DNA from: Vulgatibacter sp035565615
GTDB taxonomy: Bacteria > Myxococcota > Myxococcia > Myxococcales > Vulgatibacteraceae
DNA: 14,155 nt
Assembly: GCA_035565615.1 (NCBI GenBank)
Contig: DATMSB010000107.1
Span: 1-14,155, forward strand
Reading direction: 5' to 3'
A program made the translations under genes and the position numbers. Positions 6,042-12,321 of this stretch are shown piece by piece (position 1 is the stretch's first letter; each line of letters begins with the position of its first letter). Under the pieces are notes generated by a model. The model did no database searches. It worked only from the letters and a program-made list of their open reading frames with translations, and was not told the origin of the DNA.

Positions 6042-7478
6042 TCAGGGCACCGCGGTCGTCGCCTCCTCTGCGGCCGTCGCCCCCTCCACGGCCGTCGCCT
6101 CCGCCGCGGCCGGCGCCTCCTCCCGAGAGGCGGGCAGCTCCCCGAGGAGGACCAGCGCACCTTCGGCGATCGCCACCAGCACCTCGCCGTCGATCCCCTG
6201 CTCGGTGTCGTTCGCGCCGACCGTGAGGAAGAACCAGGCGTCGTCGGCCTTGCGGCGCAGGAGGAAGGTGAGGTTCATCACGCCGGGCTCCGAGCCGCCC
6301 TTGAAGCCCACGTACGCCCAGCGCTCCGGGTCGTAGCGCACGCCGGGGTTCTGGCCGAGTATCCCGAAGATCGGCGACCCTTCCGCGCTCCCGGCCTCCT
6401 TGAGCGCCACCATCGCGCCGCAGAGGTCGGCGGGCGACGCGAACCACTCCAGGGTGTCGATGGCCCGCGGCTTCTTCCACGACGCCGCGGCGGAGACGCT
6501 GGGCAGCGGGGCGGACGCGAGCTCCGCGAGAAGGGCCCGGCGCCCCGCCTCGTCCGCGGCGAGGAACGCCTCCCGCCCCGCCTCGTCGCCGAGCTTGAGG
6601 AGGAAGAGCTCCCGGGTGGAGAGGAACGGGCGGTTCTGCTGGGGCGCGGCGTGGCCGGTGCGGGCCATGGCCGCCTCCACCGCCTCGCGCCCCACCGTGC
6701 GCAGCAGGTGATCGGTGGCGGTGTTGTCGCTGATGGAGATCATCTGCCGCGCCACGTCCTCGAGGGCGAACTCGCCGCCGGCCGGCTCGTCCTGCATCAC
6801 GCCGGACGGCAGGCTCTTCCACTCCTCGCGGACGGCGAGCTTCGACTTCCAGTCGAGCGTCCCCGCGGAGGCGGCGTCGGCGGCGGCCAGGAGCACGTAG
6901 AGCTTGAAGGTCGATCCCAGCGCGAGCAACGCGTCGGCGTTCACCTCGCGCAAGGGTTCACAGCGATCCCCCTCGATCCGAGCGGCGAGGAGGTTCGTCC
7001 TGGGCGCCAGCTTCGCGAGGTCGGACTCGACGGCCTCCCAGGTCTGCGGGCGCGGATGCTCGGGACGAGCGGGGCCGATCTGGAGGCCGGTGAAGCGGTG
7101 GGGCGCCTTGGCCGCGACCGCGACCGAGATCCGCAGCCGCGCCTCCCCCGACGAGGCGATCGCCACCAGGGAGTGGGGCGACGCCTCGCGCACCGACGCG
7201 AGGGACAGGCGCTTCACTTGGCGACTGACCTGCCGGGTGATGGCGACCATCTGCGAGGCGGGGATCTGCTCCAGGAAGATCGGCGCGAACGCGGCCTCCA
7301 CCTCGTCCGTCGTGAGCTCGCCGCCGCGCTCGTTGAGCACCTCGAGAAACCACGCGAGCCTCTCCCCCGCGGGCGTCTTCGGGACCTCCGCCTCGGGCAG
7401 GGGCGCGGCGGCGGGGGCGTGGGCACACGCTTGGATCAACGCGGCGAAGAGAACGAGAAAGGCGATGCGCAGACGCAT
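6042..7478 (-). CDS. Lipoprotein serine hydrolase, beta-lactamase fold (LpqF/ORF12-like)
   Basis: The 478-residue protein has a lipoprotein signal peptide (MRLR, hydrophobic core, C18 in LIQAC). A helical/NTF2-like N-terminal region spans about 35-150, followed by a class A beta-lactamase-type domain at about 160-450. Catalytic motifs are S189-T-F-K192, S250-D-N252 and K393-G-G395. No glutamate is seen at the Glu166-equivalent place between the SDN motif and the STREL segment (287-291), so rapid lactam hydrolysis is unlikely. The arrangement recalls the LpqF/ORF12 group, in which such proteins are poor beta-lactamases with possible esterase activity. The last 25 residues are a hexapeptide-repeat tail rich in Glu, Ala and Thr. 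A strong GAGGAGG sits 6 bases before the ATG. It follows the cysteine-rich protein gene by 49 bp on the same strand, so an operon is likely. Substrate unknown. Confidence 0.88.
   Translation of the reverse strand: MRLRIAFLVLFAALIQACAHAPAAAPLPEAEVPKTPAGERLAWFLEVLNERGGELTTDEVEAAFAPIFLEQIPASQMVAITRQVSRQVKRLSLASVREASPHSLVAIASSGEARLRISVAVAAKAPHRFTGLQIGPARPEHPRPQTWEAVESDLAKLAPRTNLLAARIEGDRCEPLREVNADALLALGSTFKLYVLLAAADAASAGTLDWKSKLAVREEWKSLPSGVMQDEPAGGEFALEDVARQMISISDNTATDHLLRTVGREAVEAAMARTGHAAPQQNRPFLSTRELFLLKLGDEAGREAFLAADEAGRRALLAELASAPLPSVSAAASWKKPRAIDTLEWFASPADLCGAMVALKEAGSAEGSPIFGILGQNPGVRYDPERWAYVGFKGGSEPGVMNLTFLLRRKADDAWFFLTVGANDTEQGIDGEVLVAIAEGALVLLGELPASREEAPAAAEATAVEGATAAEEATTAVP
6052..6123. 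repeat. 18-bp tandem repeat, four units, in frame at a gene end
   Basis: Units start at 6052, 6070, 6088 and 6106, each resembling gcggccgtcgcctcctcc. Read on the minus strand they encode the hexapeptides EEAPAA, AEATAV, EGATAA and EEATTA near the C-terminus of the serine hydrolase. The 18-bp period keeps the reading frame, so copy number could change without disrupting the gene. Confidence 0.8.
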
Positions 7479-7527
7479 GAGGATCCTCCTCGGGCCGCTT
7501 GTCTACCACGCGACGGGCACCCGGGCG

Positions 7528-7815
7528 CTACCCCGCCCCGCCGCGGATGCAGAAGGAAGTGTCGTCCAGGCCACAGTCCTCCCACACCGGACAGGTCGGG
7601 CACTGGCACTGCAGCGTCTCGTTCAGGTCGTCGCACTTCGACTTCCCCACGGCCGCGGCGCAGTAGATGCCCTCGATCACGTCGGCGCGCGGGAGCTTCG
7701 TCCAGTCGGCGATCGTGGCGTTCTTCGCCTTGGCGCACGCGCTCGACAGGTACACGGGGCACTTGCCGCACTGGCAGCGCTCGACGTTCTCCATCGCGTA
7801 GTCGACCTTCGCCAT
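7528..7815 (-). CDS. Small 11-cysteine protein, DUF2769-like
   Basis: The 95-residue protein has cysteines at 14, 16, 19, 27, 52, 61, 70, 72, 75, 81 and 89. It contains two copies of the motif C-x-C-x-x-C-P-V-aromatic (CQCGKCPVY at 14-22, CQCPTCPVW at 70-78), each followed by a further cysteine and, in the second copy, FCIRGG. This resembles DUF2769 proteins, best known to me from methanogenic archaea. The function is unknown; metal or iron-sulphur binding is the obvious inference. It has no signal peptide or membrane segment. ATG 7815 is preceded by GGAGG six bases upstream and is preferred over an upstream in-frame start that would add a basic leader. The serine hydrolase gene follows 49 bp downstream on the same strand, and the aldo/keto reductase gene diverges. 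Confidence 0.8.
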   Translation of the reverse strand: MAKVDYAMENVERCQCGKCPVYLSSACAKAKNATIADWTKLPRADVIEGIYCAAAVGKSKCDDLNETLQCQCPTCPVWEDCGLDDTSFCIRGGAG

Positions 7816-7934
7816 GTCGATCCTCCGTCGCTTCGGGAAGCGCCGACCGTCGCCGCGGCCGAACCAGTCGCGCAAGGCGGAGCGGTTCCGTTCTGTCGCC
7901 GGGCGGAAGGTCCTCCGGCACCTCTCCGGGGCGA

Positions 7935-7958
7935 CGCGGATCCGCGCTTGAATCCGCG
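7935..7958. promoter_or_regulatory. Operator-like inverted repeat upstream of the aldo/keto reductase
   Basis: The arms cgcggat (7935-7941) and atccgcg (7952-7958) are inverted across a 10-base spacer. The left arm is also part of a 12-bp perfect palindrome, cgcggatccgcg (7935-7946). It lies in the 188-bp divergent gap (7816-8003), about 46 bp before the reductase start, where a repressor could bind. No regulator gene is adjacent and no clear -10/-35 pair is visible. Confidence 0.3.
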
Positions 7959-8003
7959 GGGCTTCGGGTCGATGGTCTTCCCTCTCACCCAGAAAGCCAG
8001 GAC

Positions 8004-8849
8004 ATGAGCGTGGAGCAGGCGGGGACCTTCGCCCTCGGAGGCGACCTCCCGGTGAACCGGCTGGGCTTCGGCGCCATGCGGATCACCGGCCCGGGGATCT
8101 GGGGCGAGCCCCCCGACGAAGCGGAGGCCAGGCGGGTCCTGCGCCGGGCGGTGGAGCTGGGTGTGAATCTCATCGACACTGCGGACTCCTACGGCCCGGA
8201 CGTCTCCGAGCGCCTCATCGGGGAGACGCTCGCGCCCTGTCCGAAGGGCCTGGTCATCGCGACCAAGGGGGGCCTGGTCCGGCCGGGGCCCGACGTCTGG
8301 GAGCGCGACTGCAGGCCGGAGCGGCTGCGAAGGGCGTGCGAGGGGAGCCTGAAGCGGCTGAAGCTCGAGCGCATCGACCTCTACCAGCTCCACGCCCCCG
8401 ACCCGAAGGTCCCCCTCGAGGATCAGCTCGGCTCCCTCGCCGACCTGCAGCGCGAGGGGAAGATCCGCCACGTCGGCGTCAGCAACTTCGACGTGCCGCA
8501 GCTCGAGAAGGCGGTCGGGATCGTGAAGGTCGTGTCGGTGCAGAACCGCTACAACCTCGCCGACCGCTCCTCGCGGGAGGTGCTCGAGTGGTGCGAGGCG
8601 CGAGGCGTCGGGTTCATCCCGTGGCGGCCCTTGGGCGTCGAGGGTCTCGAGGACGGCCCCCTCGCCCGGATCGCGGAGCGCCATCGGGCCACGCCCGCGC
8701 AGATCGCGCTCGCCTGGCTCCTCGCCTCCTCGAAGGTGATGCTCCCCATCCCCGGTACCGGCTCCGTGAAGCACCTGGAGGAGAACTGCGCCGCCGCGGG
8801 GATCCGCCTCTCGGACGAGGAGGTCCGCGAGCTCCGCGCGCTCCGCTGA
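8004..8849 (+). CDS. Aldo/keto reductase (PdxI/YdbC-like)
   Basis: The 281-residue cytoplasmic protein is an NADPH-type aldo/keto reductase that reduces carbonyl compounds; its real substrate is unknown. The (beta/alpha)8-barrel catalytic tetrad is visible as D58 and Y63 (NLIDTADSYG), K88 (ATKGG) and H130 (YQLHAPD). VGVSNF (157-162), VQNRYNL (179-185) and IPGTGSVKHLEEN (249-261) are family motifs of the cofactor-binding half. The N-terminus, with VNRLGFGAMRITGPGIWG (17-34), closely recalls E. coli YdbC/PdxI (pyridoxal reductase). Vitamin B6 salvage is therefore a reasonable guess, no more. The ATG at 8004 has only a weak AGGA-type site, but it opens the family N-terminus correctly; the same frame is open far upstream only as an antisense shadow. 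It converges with folK, the stop codons being 41 bp apart. Confidence 0.92.
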   Translation: MSVEQAGTFALGGDLPVNRLGFGAMRITGPGIWGEPPDEAEARRVLRRAVELGVNLIDTADSYGPDVSERLIGETLAPCPKGLVIATKGGLVRPGPDVWERDCRPERLRRACEGSLKRLKLERIDLYQLHAPDPKVPLEDQLGSLADLQREGKIRHVGVSNFDVPQLEKAVGIVKVVSVQNRYNLADRSSREVLEWCEARGVGFIPWRPLGVEGLEDGPLARIAERHRATPAQIALAWLLASSKVMLPIPGTGSVKHLEENCAAAGIRLSDEEVRELRALR

Positions 8850-8890
8850 ATGCGGTTGCGGCCAGGCCCCCACCCGCGGCCGTTCGCGGA

Positions 8891-9397
8891 TCAGGTGAGG
8901 AGCGGGCCGATCTCGCGCACGCCGGCGCGCTCGGCGGCAGGGCGGGAAACCAGCCACTCGCGCACCTCGCGGCCCGCGACGACGAGCCCGGGGGCGAGCT
9001 GCGCCAGCGGCGCGAGGACGAAGCTGCGCTCCACGAGGCGCGGGTGGGGGAGGATCAAATCGCCACGCCGGAGCTCCAGCCCGCCCTGCCAGAGCAGGTC
9101 GAGGTCGAGGGTGCGGGCCGTCCACCGGGTAGCGGGATCCCGGACCCGGCCGAAGGCCCGCTCGATCCGGTGCAGCGCCGCGAGGTGCGCCCGCGGCGTG
9201 AGGCAGGCGTCCACCTCGACCACGGCGTTGAGGTAGTCGGGCTGGGGCGGCCCCACGGGGGCGGTCTCCCAGGCGCTCGAGGCGCGCAGGAGGCGCAGGC
9301 CGGGGGTGTCGTCGATCCGGGCGCAGGCCTCCCGCAGGGTGCCGAGGCGATCGCCCAGGTTGGACCCGAGCGCGACGTACGCCAGCACCCCGCGCAC
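8891..9397 (-). CDS. folK: 2-amino-4-hydroxy-6-hydroxymethyldihydropteridine pyrophosphokinase
   Basis: HPPK transfers pyrophosphate from ATP to 6-hydroxymethyl-dihydropterin in folate synthesis. The 168-residue length and motifs fit: ALGSNLGDR (9-17), YLNAVVEVD (55-63), RWTARTLDLDLL (91-102) and LPHPRLVERSFVLAPL (116-131). D98 and D100 correspond to the magnesium-binding pair of E. coli HPPK. The start is GTG at 9397, only 4 bp after the stop codon of the FAH-family gene, with GAAGGA overlapping that gene's end; translational coupling is likely. It is the last gene of the minus-strand dapA-dapB string. No folP or folB is nearby, so its grouping with dap genes looks organisational rather than a shared pathway. 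Confidence 0.95.
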   Translation of the reverse strand: MRGVLAYVALGSNLGDRLGTLREACARIDDTPGLRLLRASSAWETAPVGPPQPDYLNAVVEVDACLTPRAHLAALHRIERAFGRVRDPATRWTARTLDLDLLWQGGLELRRGDLILPHPRLVERSFVLAPLAQLAPGLVVAGREVREWLVSRPAAERAGVREIGPLLT

Positions 9398-9401
9398 GCC
9401 C

Positions 9402-10172
9402 TCAGCGTCCTTCGGCGATCACGGGGTTCGAGAGGGTCCCCAGGCGCTCGATCTCGACCTCGACCCGCTGCCCCGCCTCGATGCGGCCGACGCCCGCGGG
9501 GGTGCCGGTGGCGATCACGTCGCCCGGCTCGAGGGTCATCACCGACGCGACGAAGGCAACCAGCGCCGCCGGGCCGAAGATCATGGCGCGGGTGTTGCCG
9601 TCCTGGCGCATCTCGCCCTCCACCCTGCAGCACACCGCCCGCGGCTCCACGTCCCAGCCCTCGACGATCCAGGGGCCGATGGGGCAGAAGGTGTCGAAGC
9701 TCTTGCTCCGGGTGAGGTGCGTCTCCGCCCGCTGAATGTCCCGGGCGGTGACGTCGTTCAGGCAGGTGAACCCCGCCACGTGCGCCGGCACCTCACCCTC
9801 GGCGATCCCGCGGCAGCGCTTGCCGATCACGATGGCGAGCTCCGCCTCGTGCTGCACGTCGGCGGACTGCGGCGGCAGGCGGATGGCCTCCTCCGGACCG
9901 ATCACGCTCGACGGCGGCTTGATGAAGATGAGCGGCTCCCGGGGGAGCTCGTTCCCGAGCTCCCGGGCGTGGGCGGCGTAGTTGCGGCCGGCGCAGATCA
10001 CCTTGGTGGGCTCGCAAGGCGCGAGCAGCCGGAGGCCGGCCAGCCCCAGCGTGCGCCCCACGGGGACGCCGCCCGCCCACGGCGCCTCCGACAGCACCTG
10101 CACCTCGCCGTCGCCGTAGGCCCTGCCCCACCGCGGCCTTCCGTCGTCGTCGAACCTCACGATCCGCGTCAT
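9402..10172 (-). CDS. Fumarylacetoacetate hydrolase (FAH)-family protein
   Basis: The 256-residue protein belongs to the FAH superfamily (acylpyruvases, oxaloacetate decarboxylases/tautomerases, 2-hydroxyhepta-2,4-diene-1,7-dioate isomerases). The N-terminal cap at about 1-50 is short. The core carries NYAAHARE (64-71), metal ligands E109 and E111 (QHEAELAIVIGK), D140 (LNDVTARD), SKSFDTFCPIGPW (156-168) and ATGTPAGVG (221-229). A size near 250 residues is closest to the FAHD1/YcgM-like group, where oxaloacetate or acylpyruvate chemistry is known; the actual substrate cannot be read from sequence. ATG 10172 is chosen because GAGAGGAG lies just upstream; the frame extends to 10232 but without support. 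It sits 63 bp after dapB and 4 bp before folK on the same strand. Confidence 0.9.
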   Translation of the reverse strand: MTRIVRFDDDGRPRWGRAYGDGEVQVLSEAPWAGGVPVGRTLGLAGLRLLAPCEPTKVICAGRNYAAHARELGNELPREPLIFIKPPSSVIGPEEAIRLPPQSADVQHEAELAIVIGKRCRGIAEGEVPAHVAGFTCLNDVTARDIQRAETHLTRSKSFDTFCPIGPWIVEGWDVEPRAVCCRVEGEMRQDGNTRAMIFGPAALVAFVASVMTLEPGDVIATGTPAGVGRIEAGQRVEVEIERLGTLSNPVIAEGR

Positions 10173-10235
10173 CTCTCGCTCCTCTCGTCCCTTCCACCGG
10201 GCGTCGCCCCGCCCGCCGCCCCCGAAGGACACCCT

Positions 10236-11012
10236 TCAGGCACCCGCGAGGACGTCCTGCATCGAGTACAGCCCCGCCGGGCGGCCCTTCACCCAAAGTG
10301 CCGCCCGCACCGCGCCCGCGGCGAAGGCCTCGCGGCTCGAGGCCCGGTGGGTGAGCTCCAGGCGCTCTCCCGGGCCGAGGAGAAAGACGGTGTGATCGCC
10401 CGCCACCTCGCCGCCGCGGAGGGCGTGCATCCCGATCTCGCCGGCGGGCCTCGCGCCCACCTGGCCCCGCCTGCCGTGGACGACCTCGCCCGCGCCTCCC
10501 CGCCCCTGGGCGATGGCGCGCGCGAGGCGCAGCGCCGAGCCGGAGGGGCTGTCCTTCTTGTGCCGGTGGTGGATCTCCACCACCTCCGTGTCGAAGCCGG
10601 GCAGCGCCCCCGCCGCCTCCTCCACCAACCGGAAGAGCAGGTTCATCCCCACCGACATGTTGGGCGCGAACACCACCGGGATCCGGCGGGACGCCCCCTC
10701 GATCGCCTCGTGCTCCCGGGGCGACAGGCCGGTGGTGCCGATCACCAGCGCCGCGCCGGCGCTCGCGCACACCTCGACGTGGGCCGCGGTCGCCTGCGGG
10801 CTGGTGAAGTCGACCACGACTTCGGCGCCCCGGGCGATCGCCTCCCCGAGGCGGTCGTCCACCGGCAGGCCCAGGCGCGCCGCCGCCTCGGCGGTGGGGG
10901 CGCCGGGCCGGACCGTGCCCGCCACCACGCGGCTCCGCGGATCCGCTCGAAACGCACGCAGCAGCTCGCCGCCCATCCGCCCGGCGATCCCTGTGATGAC
11001 GACGTTTACCAT
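10236..11012 (-). CDS. dapB: 4-hydroxy-tetrahydrodipicolinate reductase
   Basis: DapB reduces the DapA product to tetrahydrodipicolinate with NAD(P)H, in the lysine/diaminopimelate pathway. The 258 residues show the Rossmann motif GIAGRMG (8-14), DFTSP (68-72), GTTG (92-95), APNMSVGMN (116-124), the substrate signature EIHHRHKKDSPSGSA (146-160) with H148 and K152 matching E. coli His159 and Lys163, and GDHTVFLLGPGERLELTHRA (205-224). All key positions are intact. ATG 11012 has GGAG seven bases upstream and lies 15 bp after the dapA stop codon, so the two genes are surely one transcript. The FAH-family gene follows 63 bp downstream. Confidence 0.97.
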   Translation of the reverse strand: MVNVVITGIAGRMGGELLRAFRADPRSRVVAGTVRPGAPTAEAAARLGLPVDDRLGEAIARGAEVVVDFTSPQATAAHVEVCASAGAALVIGTTGLSPREHEAIEGASRRIPVVFAPNMSVGMNLLFRLVEEAAGALPGFDTEVVEIHHRHKKDSPSGSALRLARAIAQGRGGAGEVVHGRRGQVGARPAGEIGMHALRGGEVAGDHTVFLLGPGERLELTHRASSREAFAAGAVRAALWVKGRPAGLYSMQDVLAGA

Positions 11013-11027
11013 GAGTGCGCTCCGGTC

Positions 11028-11915
11028 CTAGAGGAGGCCGAGGCCGCGCAGCGCCTCCCGCAGCCGCTCCCGCACGGGCGCCGAGGCCGGCAGGAGCGGC
11101 TGGCGGACCTCGTCGGCGAAGCGCCCCAGGAGGTGGAGCGCCGCCTTCACCGGGATGGGGTTCGACTCGAGGAAGAGCGCCCGATGCAGCGCGTTCATCT
11201 CCACCTGCAGCGCCGCCGCCCGGTCGATCCGCCCGACGAGGGCGCCGTGGACGAGCTCCGCCATGTGGCGCGGGGCGACGTTGGCGCTGACGCTGATCAC
11301 GCCGCGCCCGCCGCAGGCGATGAAGGGCAGCACGGTGAAGTCGTCGCCCGACAGGAGCGAGAAGCGATCGCCCACCTTCTCCCGGATGTCGATCACCCGC
11401 TGCAGGCTCGCGGTCGCCTCCTTCACCGCCACGACCTCGGGGATCTCGGCGAGGGCCGGGTAGGTCTCGGGGAGGAGGTCGACGCCGGTGCGGCCGGGCA
11501 CCACGTAGGCCACCAGGGGGAAGCCGGGGACGGCCTCGGCAATGGCGCGGTAGTGCTCCACGAGGCCGGCCTGGGTGGGCTTGTTGTAGTAGGGCGTCAC
11601 CACCAGCGCCGCGTCGGCGCCGTCCTCGCGGACCCGGGCGACGTTGCGGATCGTGGCCTTGGTGGAGTTCGATCCGGCGCCGGCGATCACCTTGCGCCCC
11701 CGCGATCGGGCGACCTCCACCGCGGTGCGCACGCAGGCGCGCTGCTCGTCCTCGCTCAGGGTGGGCGTCTCGCCGGTGGTGCCGCAGGGGACCAGCCCGT
11801 CCGTCCCCTCGTCGAGGAGGTGCTCGCAGAGGGCGCGGTACGCCGCCTGGTCCAGCTCACCGCCTCGGAACGGCGTCGCCAGCGCGACCCACGATCCTTC
11901 GAACTTCGCTTCCAT
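11028..11915 (-). CDS. dapA: 4-hydroxy-tetrahydrodipicolinate synthase
   Basis: DapA condenses pyruvate with aspartate semialdehyde, the entry step to lysine and diaminopimelate. The 295-residue (beta/alpha)8 barrel has CGTTGE (44-49), TPYYNKPTQ (107-115), Y137 in AYVVPGRTGVDL, and the Schiff-base lysine K165 in AVKEAT. C-terminal SNPIPVKAAL (251-260) is also typical. One departure: the usual Tyr-Asn-Val-Pro is Tyr-Val-Val-Pro here (V138). ATG 11915 gives the family N-terminus (EAKFEGSWVALATPF) and has GAGG upstream. An in-frame GTG at 11942 would add nine residues and also has a purine-rich leader, so it is not excluded. It lies 62 bp after the LptM-like lipoprotein gene and 15 bp before dapB. 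Confidence 0.97.
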   Translation of the reverse strand: MEAKFEGSWVALATPFRGGELDQAAYRALCEHLLDEGTDGLVPCGTTGETPTLSEDEQRACVRTAVEVARSRGRKVIAGAGSNSTKATIRNVARVREDGADAALVVTPYYNKPTQAGLVEHYRAIAEAVPGFPLVAYVVPGRTGVDLLPETYPALAEIPEVVAVKEATASLQRVIDIREKVGDRFSLLSGDDFTVLPFIACGGRGVISVSANVAPRHMAELVHGALVGRIDRAAALQVEMNALHRALFLESNPIPVKAALHLLGRFADEVRQPLLPASAPVRERLREALRGLGLL

Positions 11916-11977
11916 CGTCGACCTCGGGAACTCGGTGCCCACGCACCTTCCGCTCGATTGGGGGCGCGATCAAGCCC

Positions 11978-12319
11978 TCATCGCGCCGATCCGCCCTCCC
12001 CCTCCGTCGGGCCGGCGTCGCTGGGCGCGGGATCGGCGCTCGGCGCGCCCTCCGCCGGCGTCCTCGGATCTTCCGGATCGGCGGGGACGCCGTCGGGCGC
12101 TCCCTCGAGGGTCGCCGGCGGCACGTCCGCCGGAGGGATCGCGGGGCTCGGAGACGGAGTCGAGGGGGAGGGGTACGCGTCCGGCCCGGGGAGCTGGCAG
12201 CCCTCGCAGGGGACGCCCTCCTCGCCCCGCTGGGCGGCCGGGACCCCGGGGGGACGAGGCGGCGCCTTGATCCCGCAGCCGCACGCCAGCACGAGCAGGA
12301 TGGCAGCCGCCGCGCGCAC
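11978..12319 (-). CDS. Small LptM-like lipoprotein with Pro/Ala/Ser-rich tail
   Basis: The 113-residue protein begins VRAAAAILLVLACGCGIKAP: a short hydrophobic signal ending at C13 or C15, then C-G-x-K-x-P. That post-cysteine pattern resembles LptM (YifL) lipoproteins (CGxKGP), which in E. coli assist assembly of the LptD outer-membrane LPS translocon. The remainder is disordered-looking, rich in Pro, Ala, Glu and Gly, and holds a CEGC pair at 38-41. LptM is normally much shorter (about 60-70 residues). Start GTG 12319 is two bases after the barrel gene's stop codon; no clear ribosome binding site is visible, suggesting translational coupling. It is followed by dapA after 62 bp; in E. coli lptM lies beside dapF, an echo of this placement. 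Family membership is tentative. Confidence 0.7.
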   Translation of the reverse strand: MRAAAAILLVLACGCGIKAPPRPPGVPAAQRGEEGVPCEGCQLPGPDAYPSPSTPSPSPAIPPADVPPATLEGAPDGVPADPEDPRTPAEGAPSADPAPSDAGPTEGEGGSAR

Positions 12320-12321
12320 GA

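Noticed and set aside
5895..8003. Long plus-strand extension upstream of the aldo/keto reductase
   Set aside because: It covers the antisense strand of the serine hydrolase and the cysteine-rich protein gene. The reductase family N-terminus starts cleanly at 8004.
10224..10237. Small hairpin gaagg-acac-ccttc at the dapB stop codon
   Set aside because: It has only five base pairs and lies inside a closely spaced gene string, so it is probably chance.
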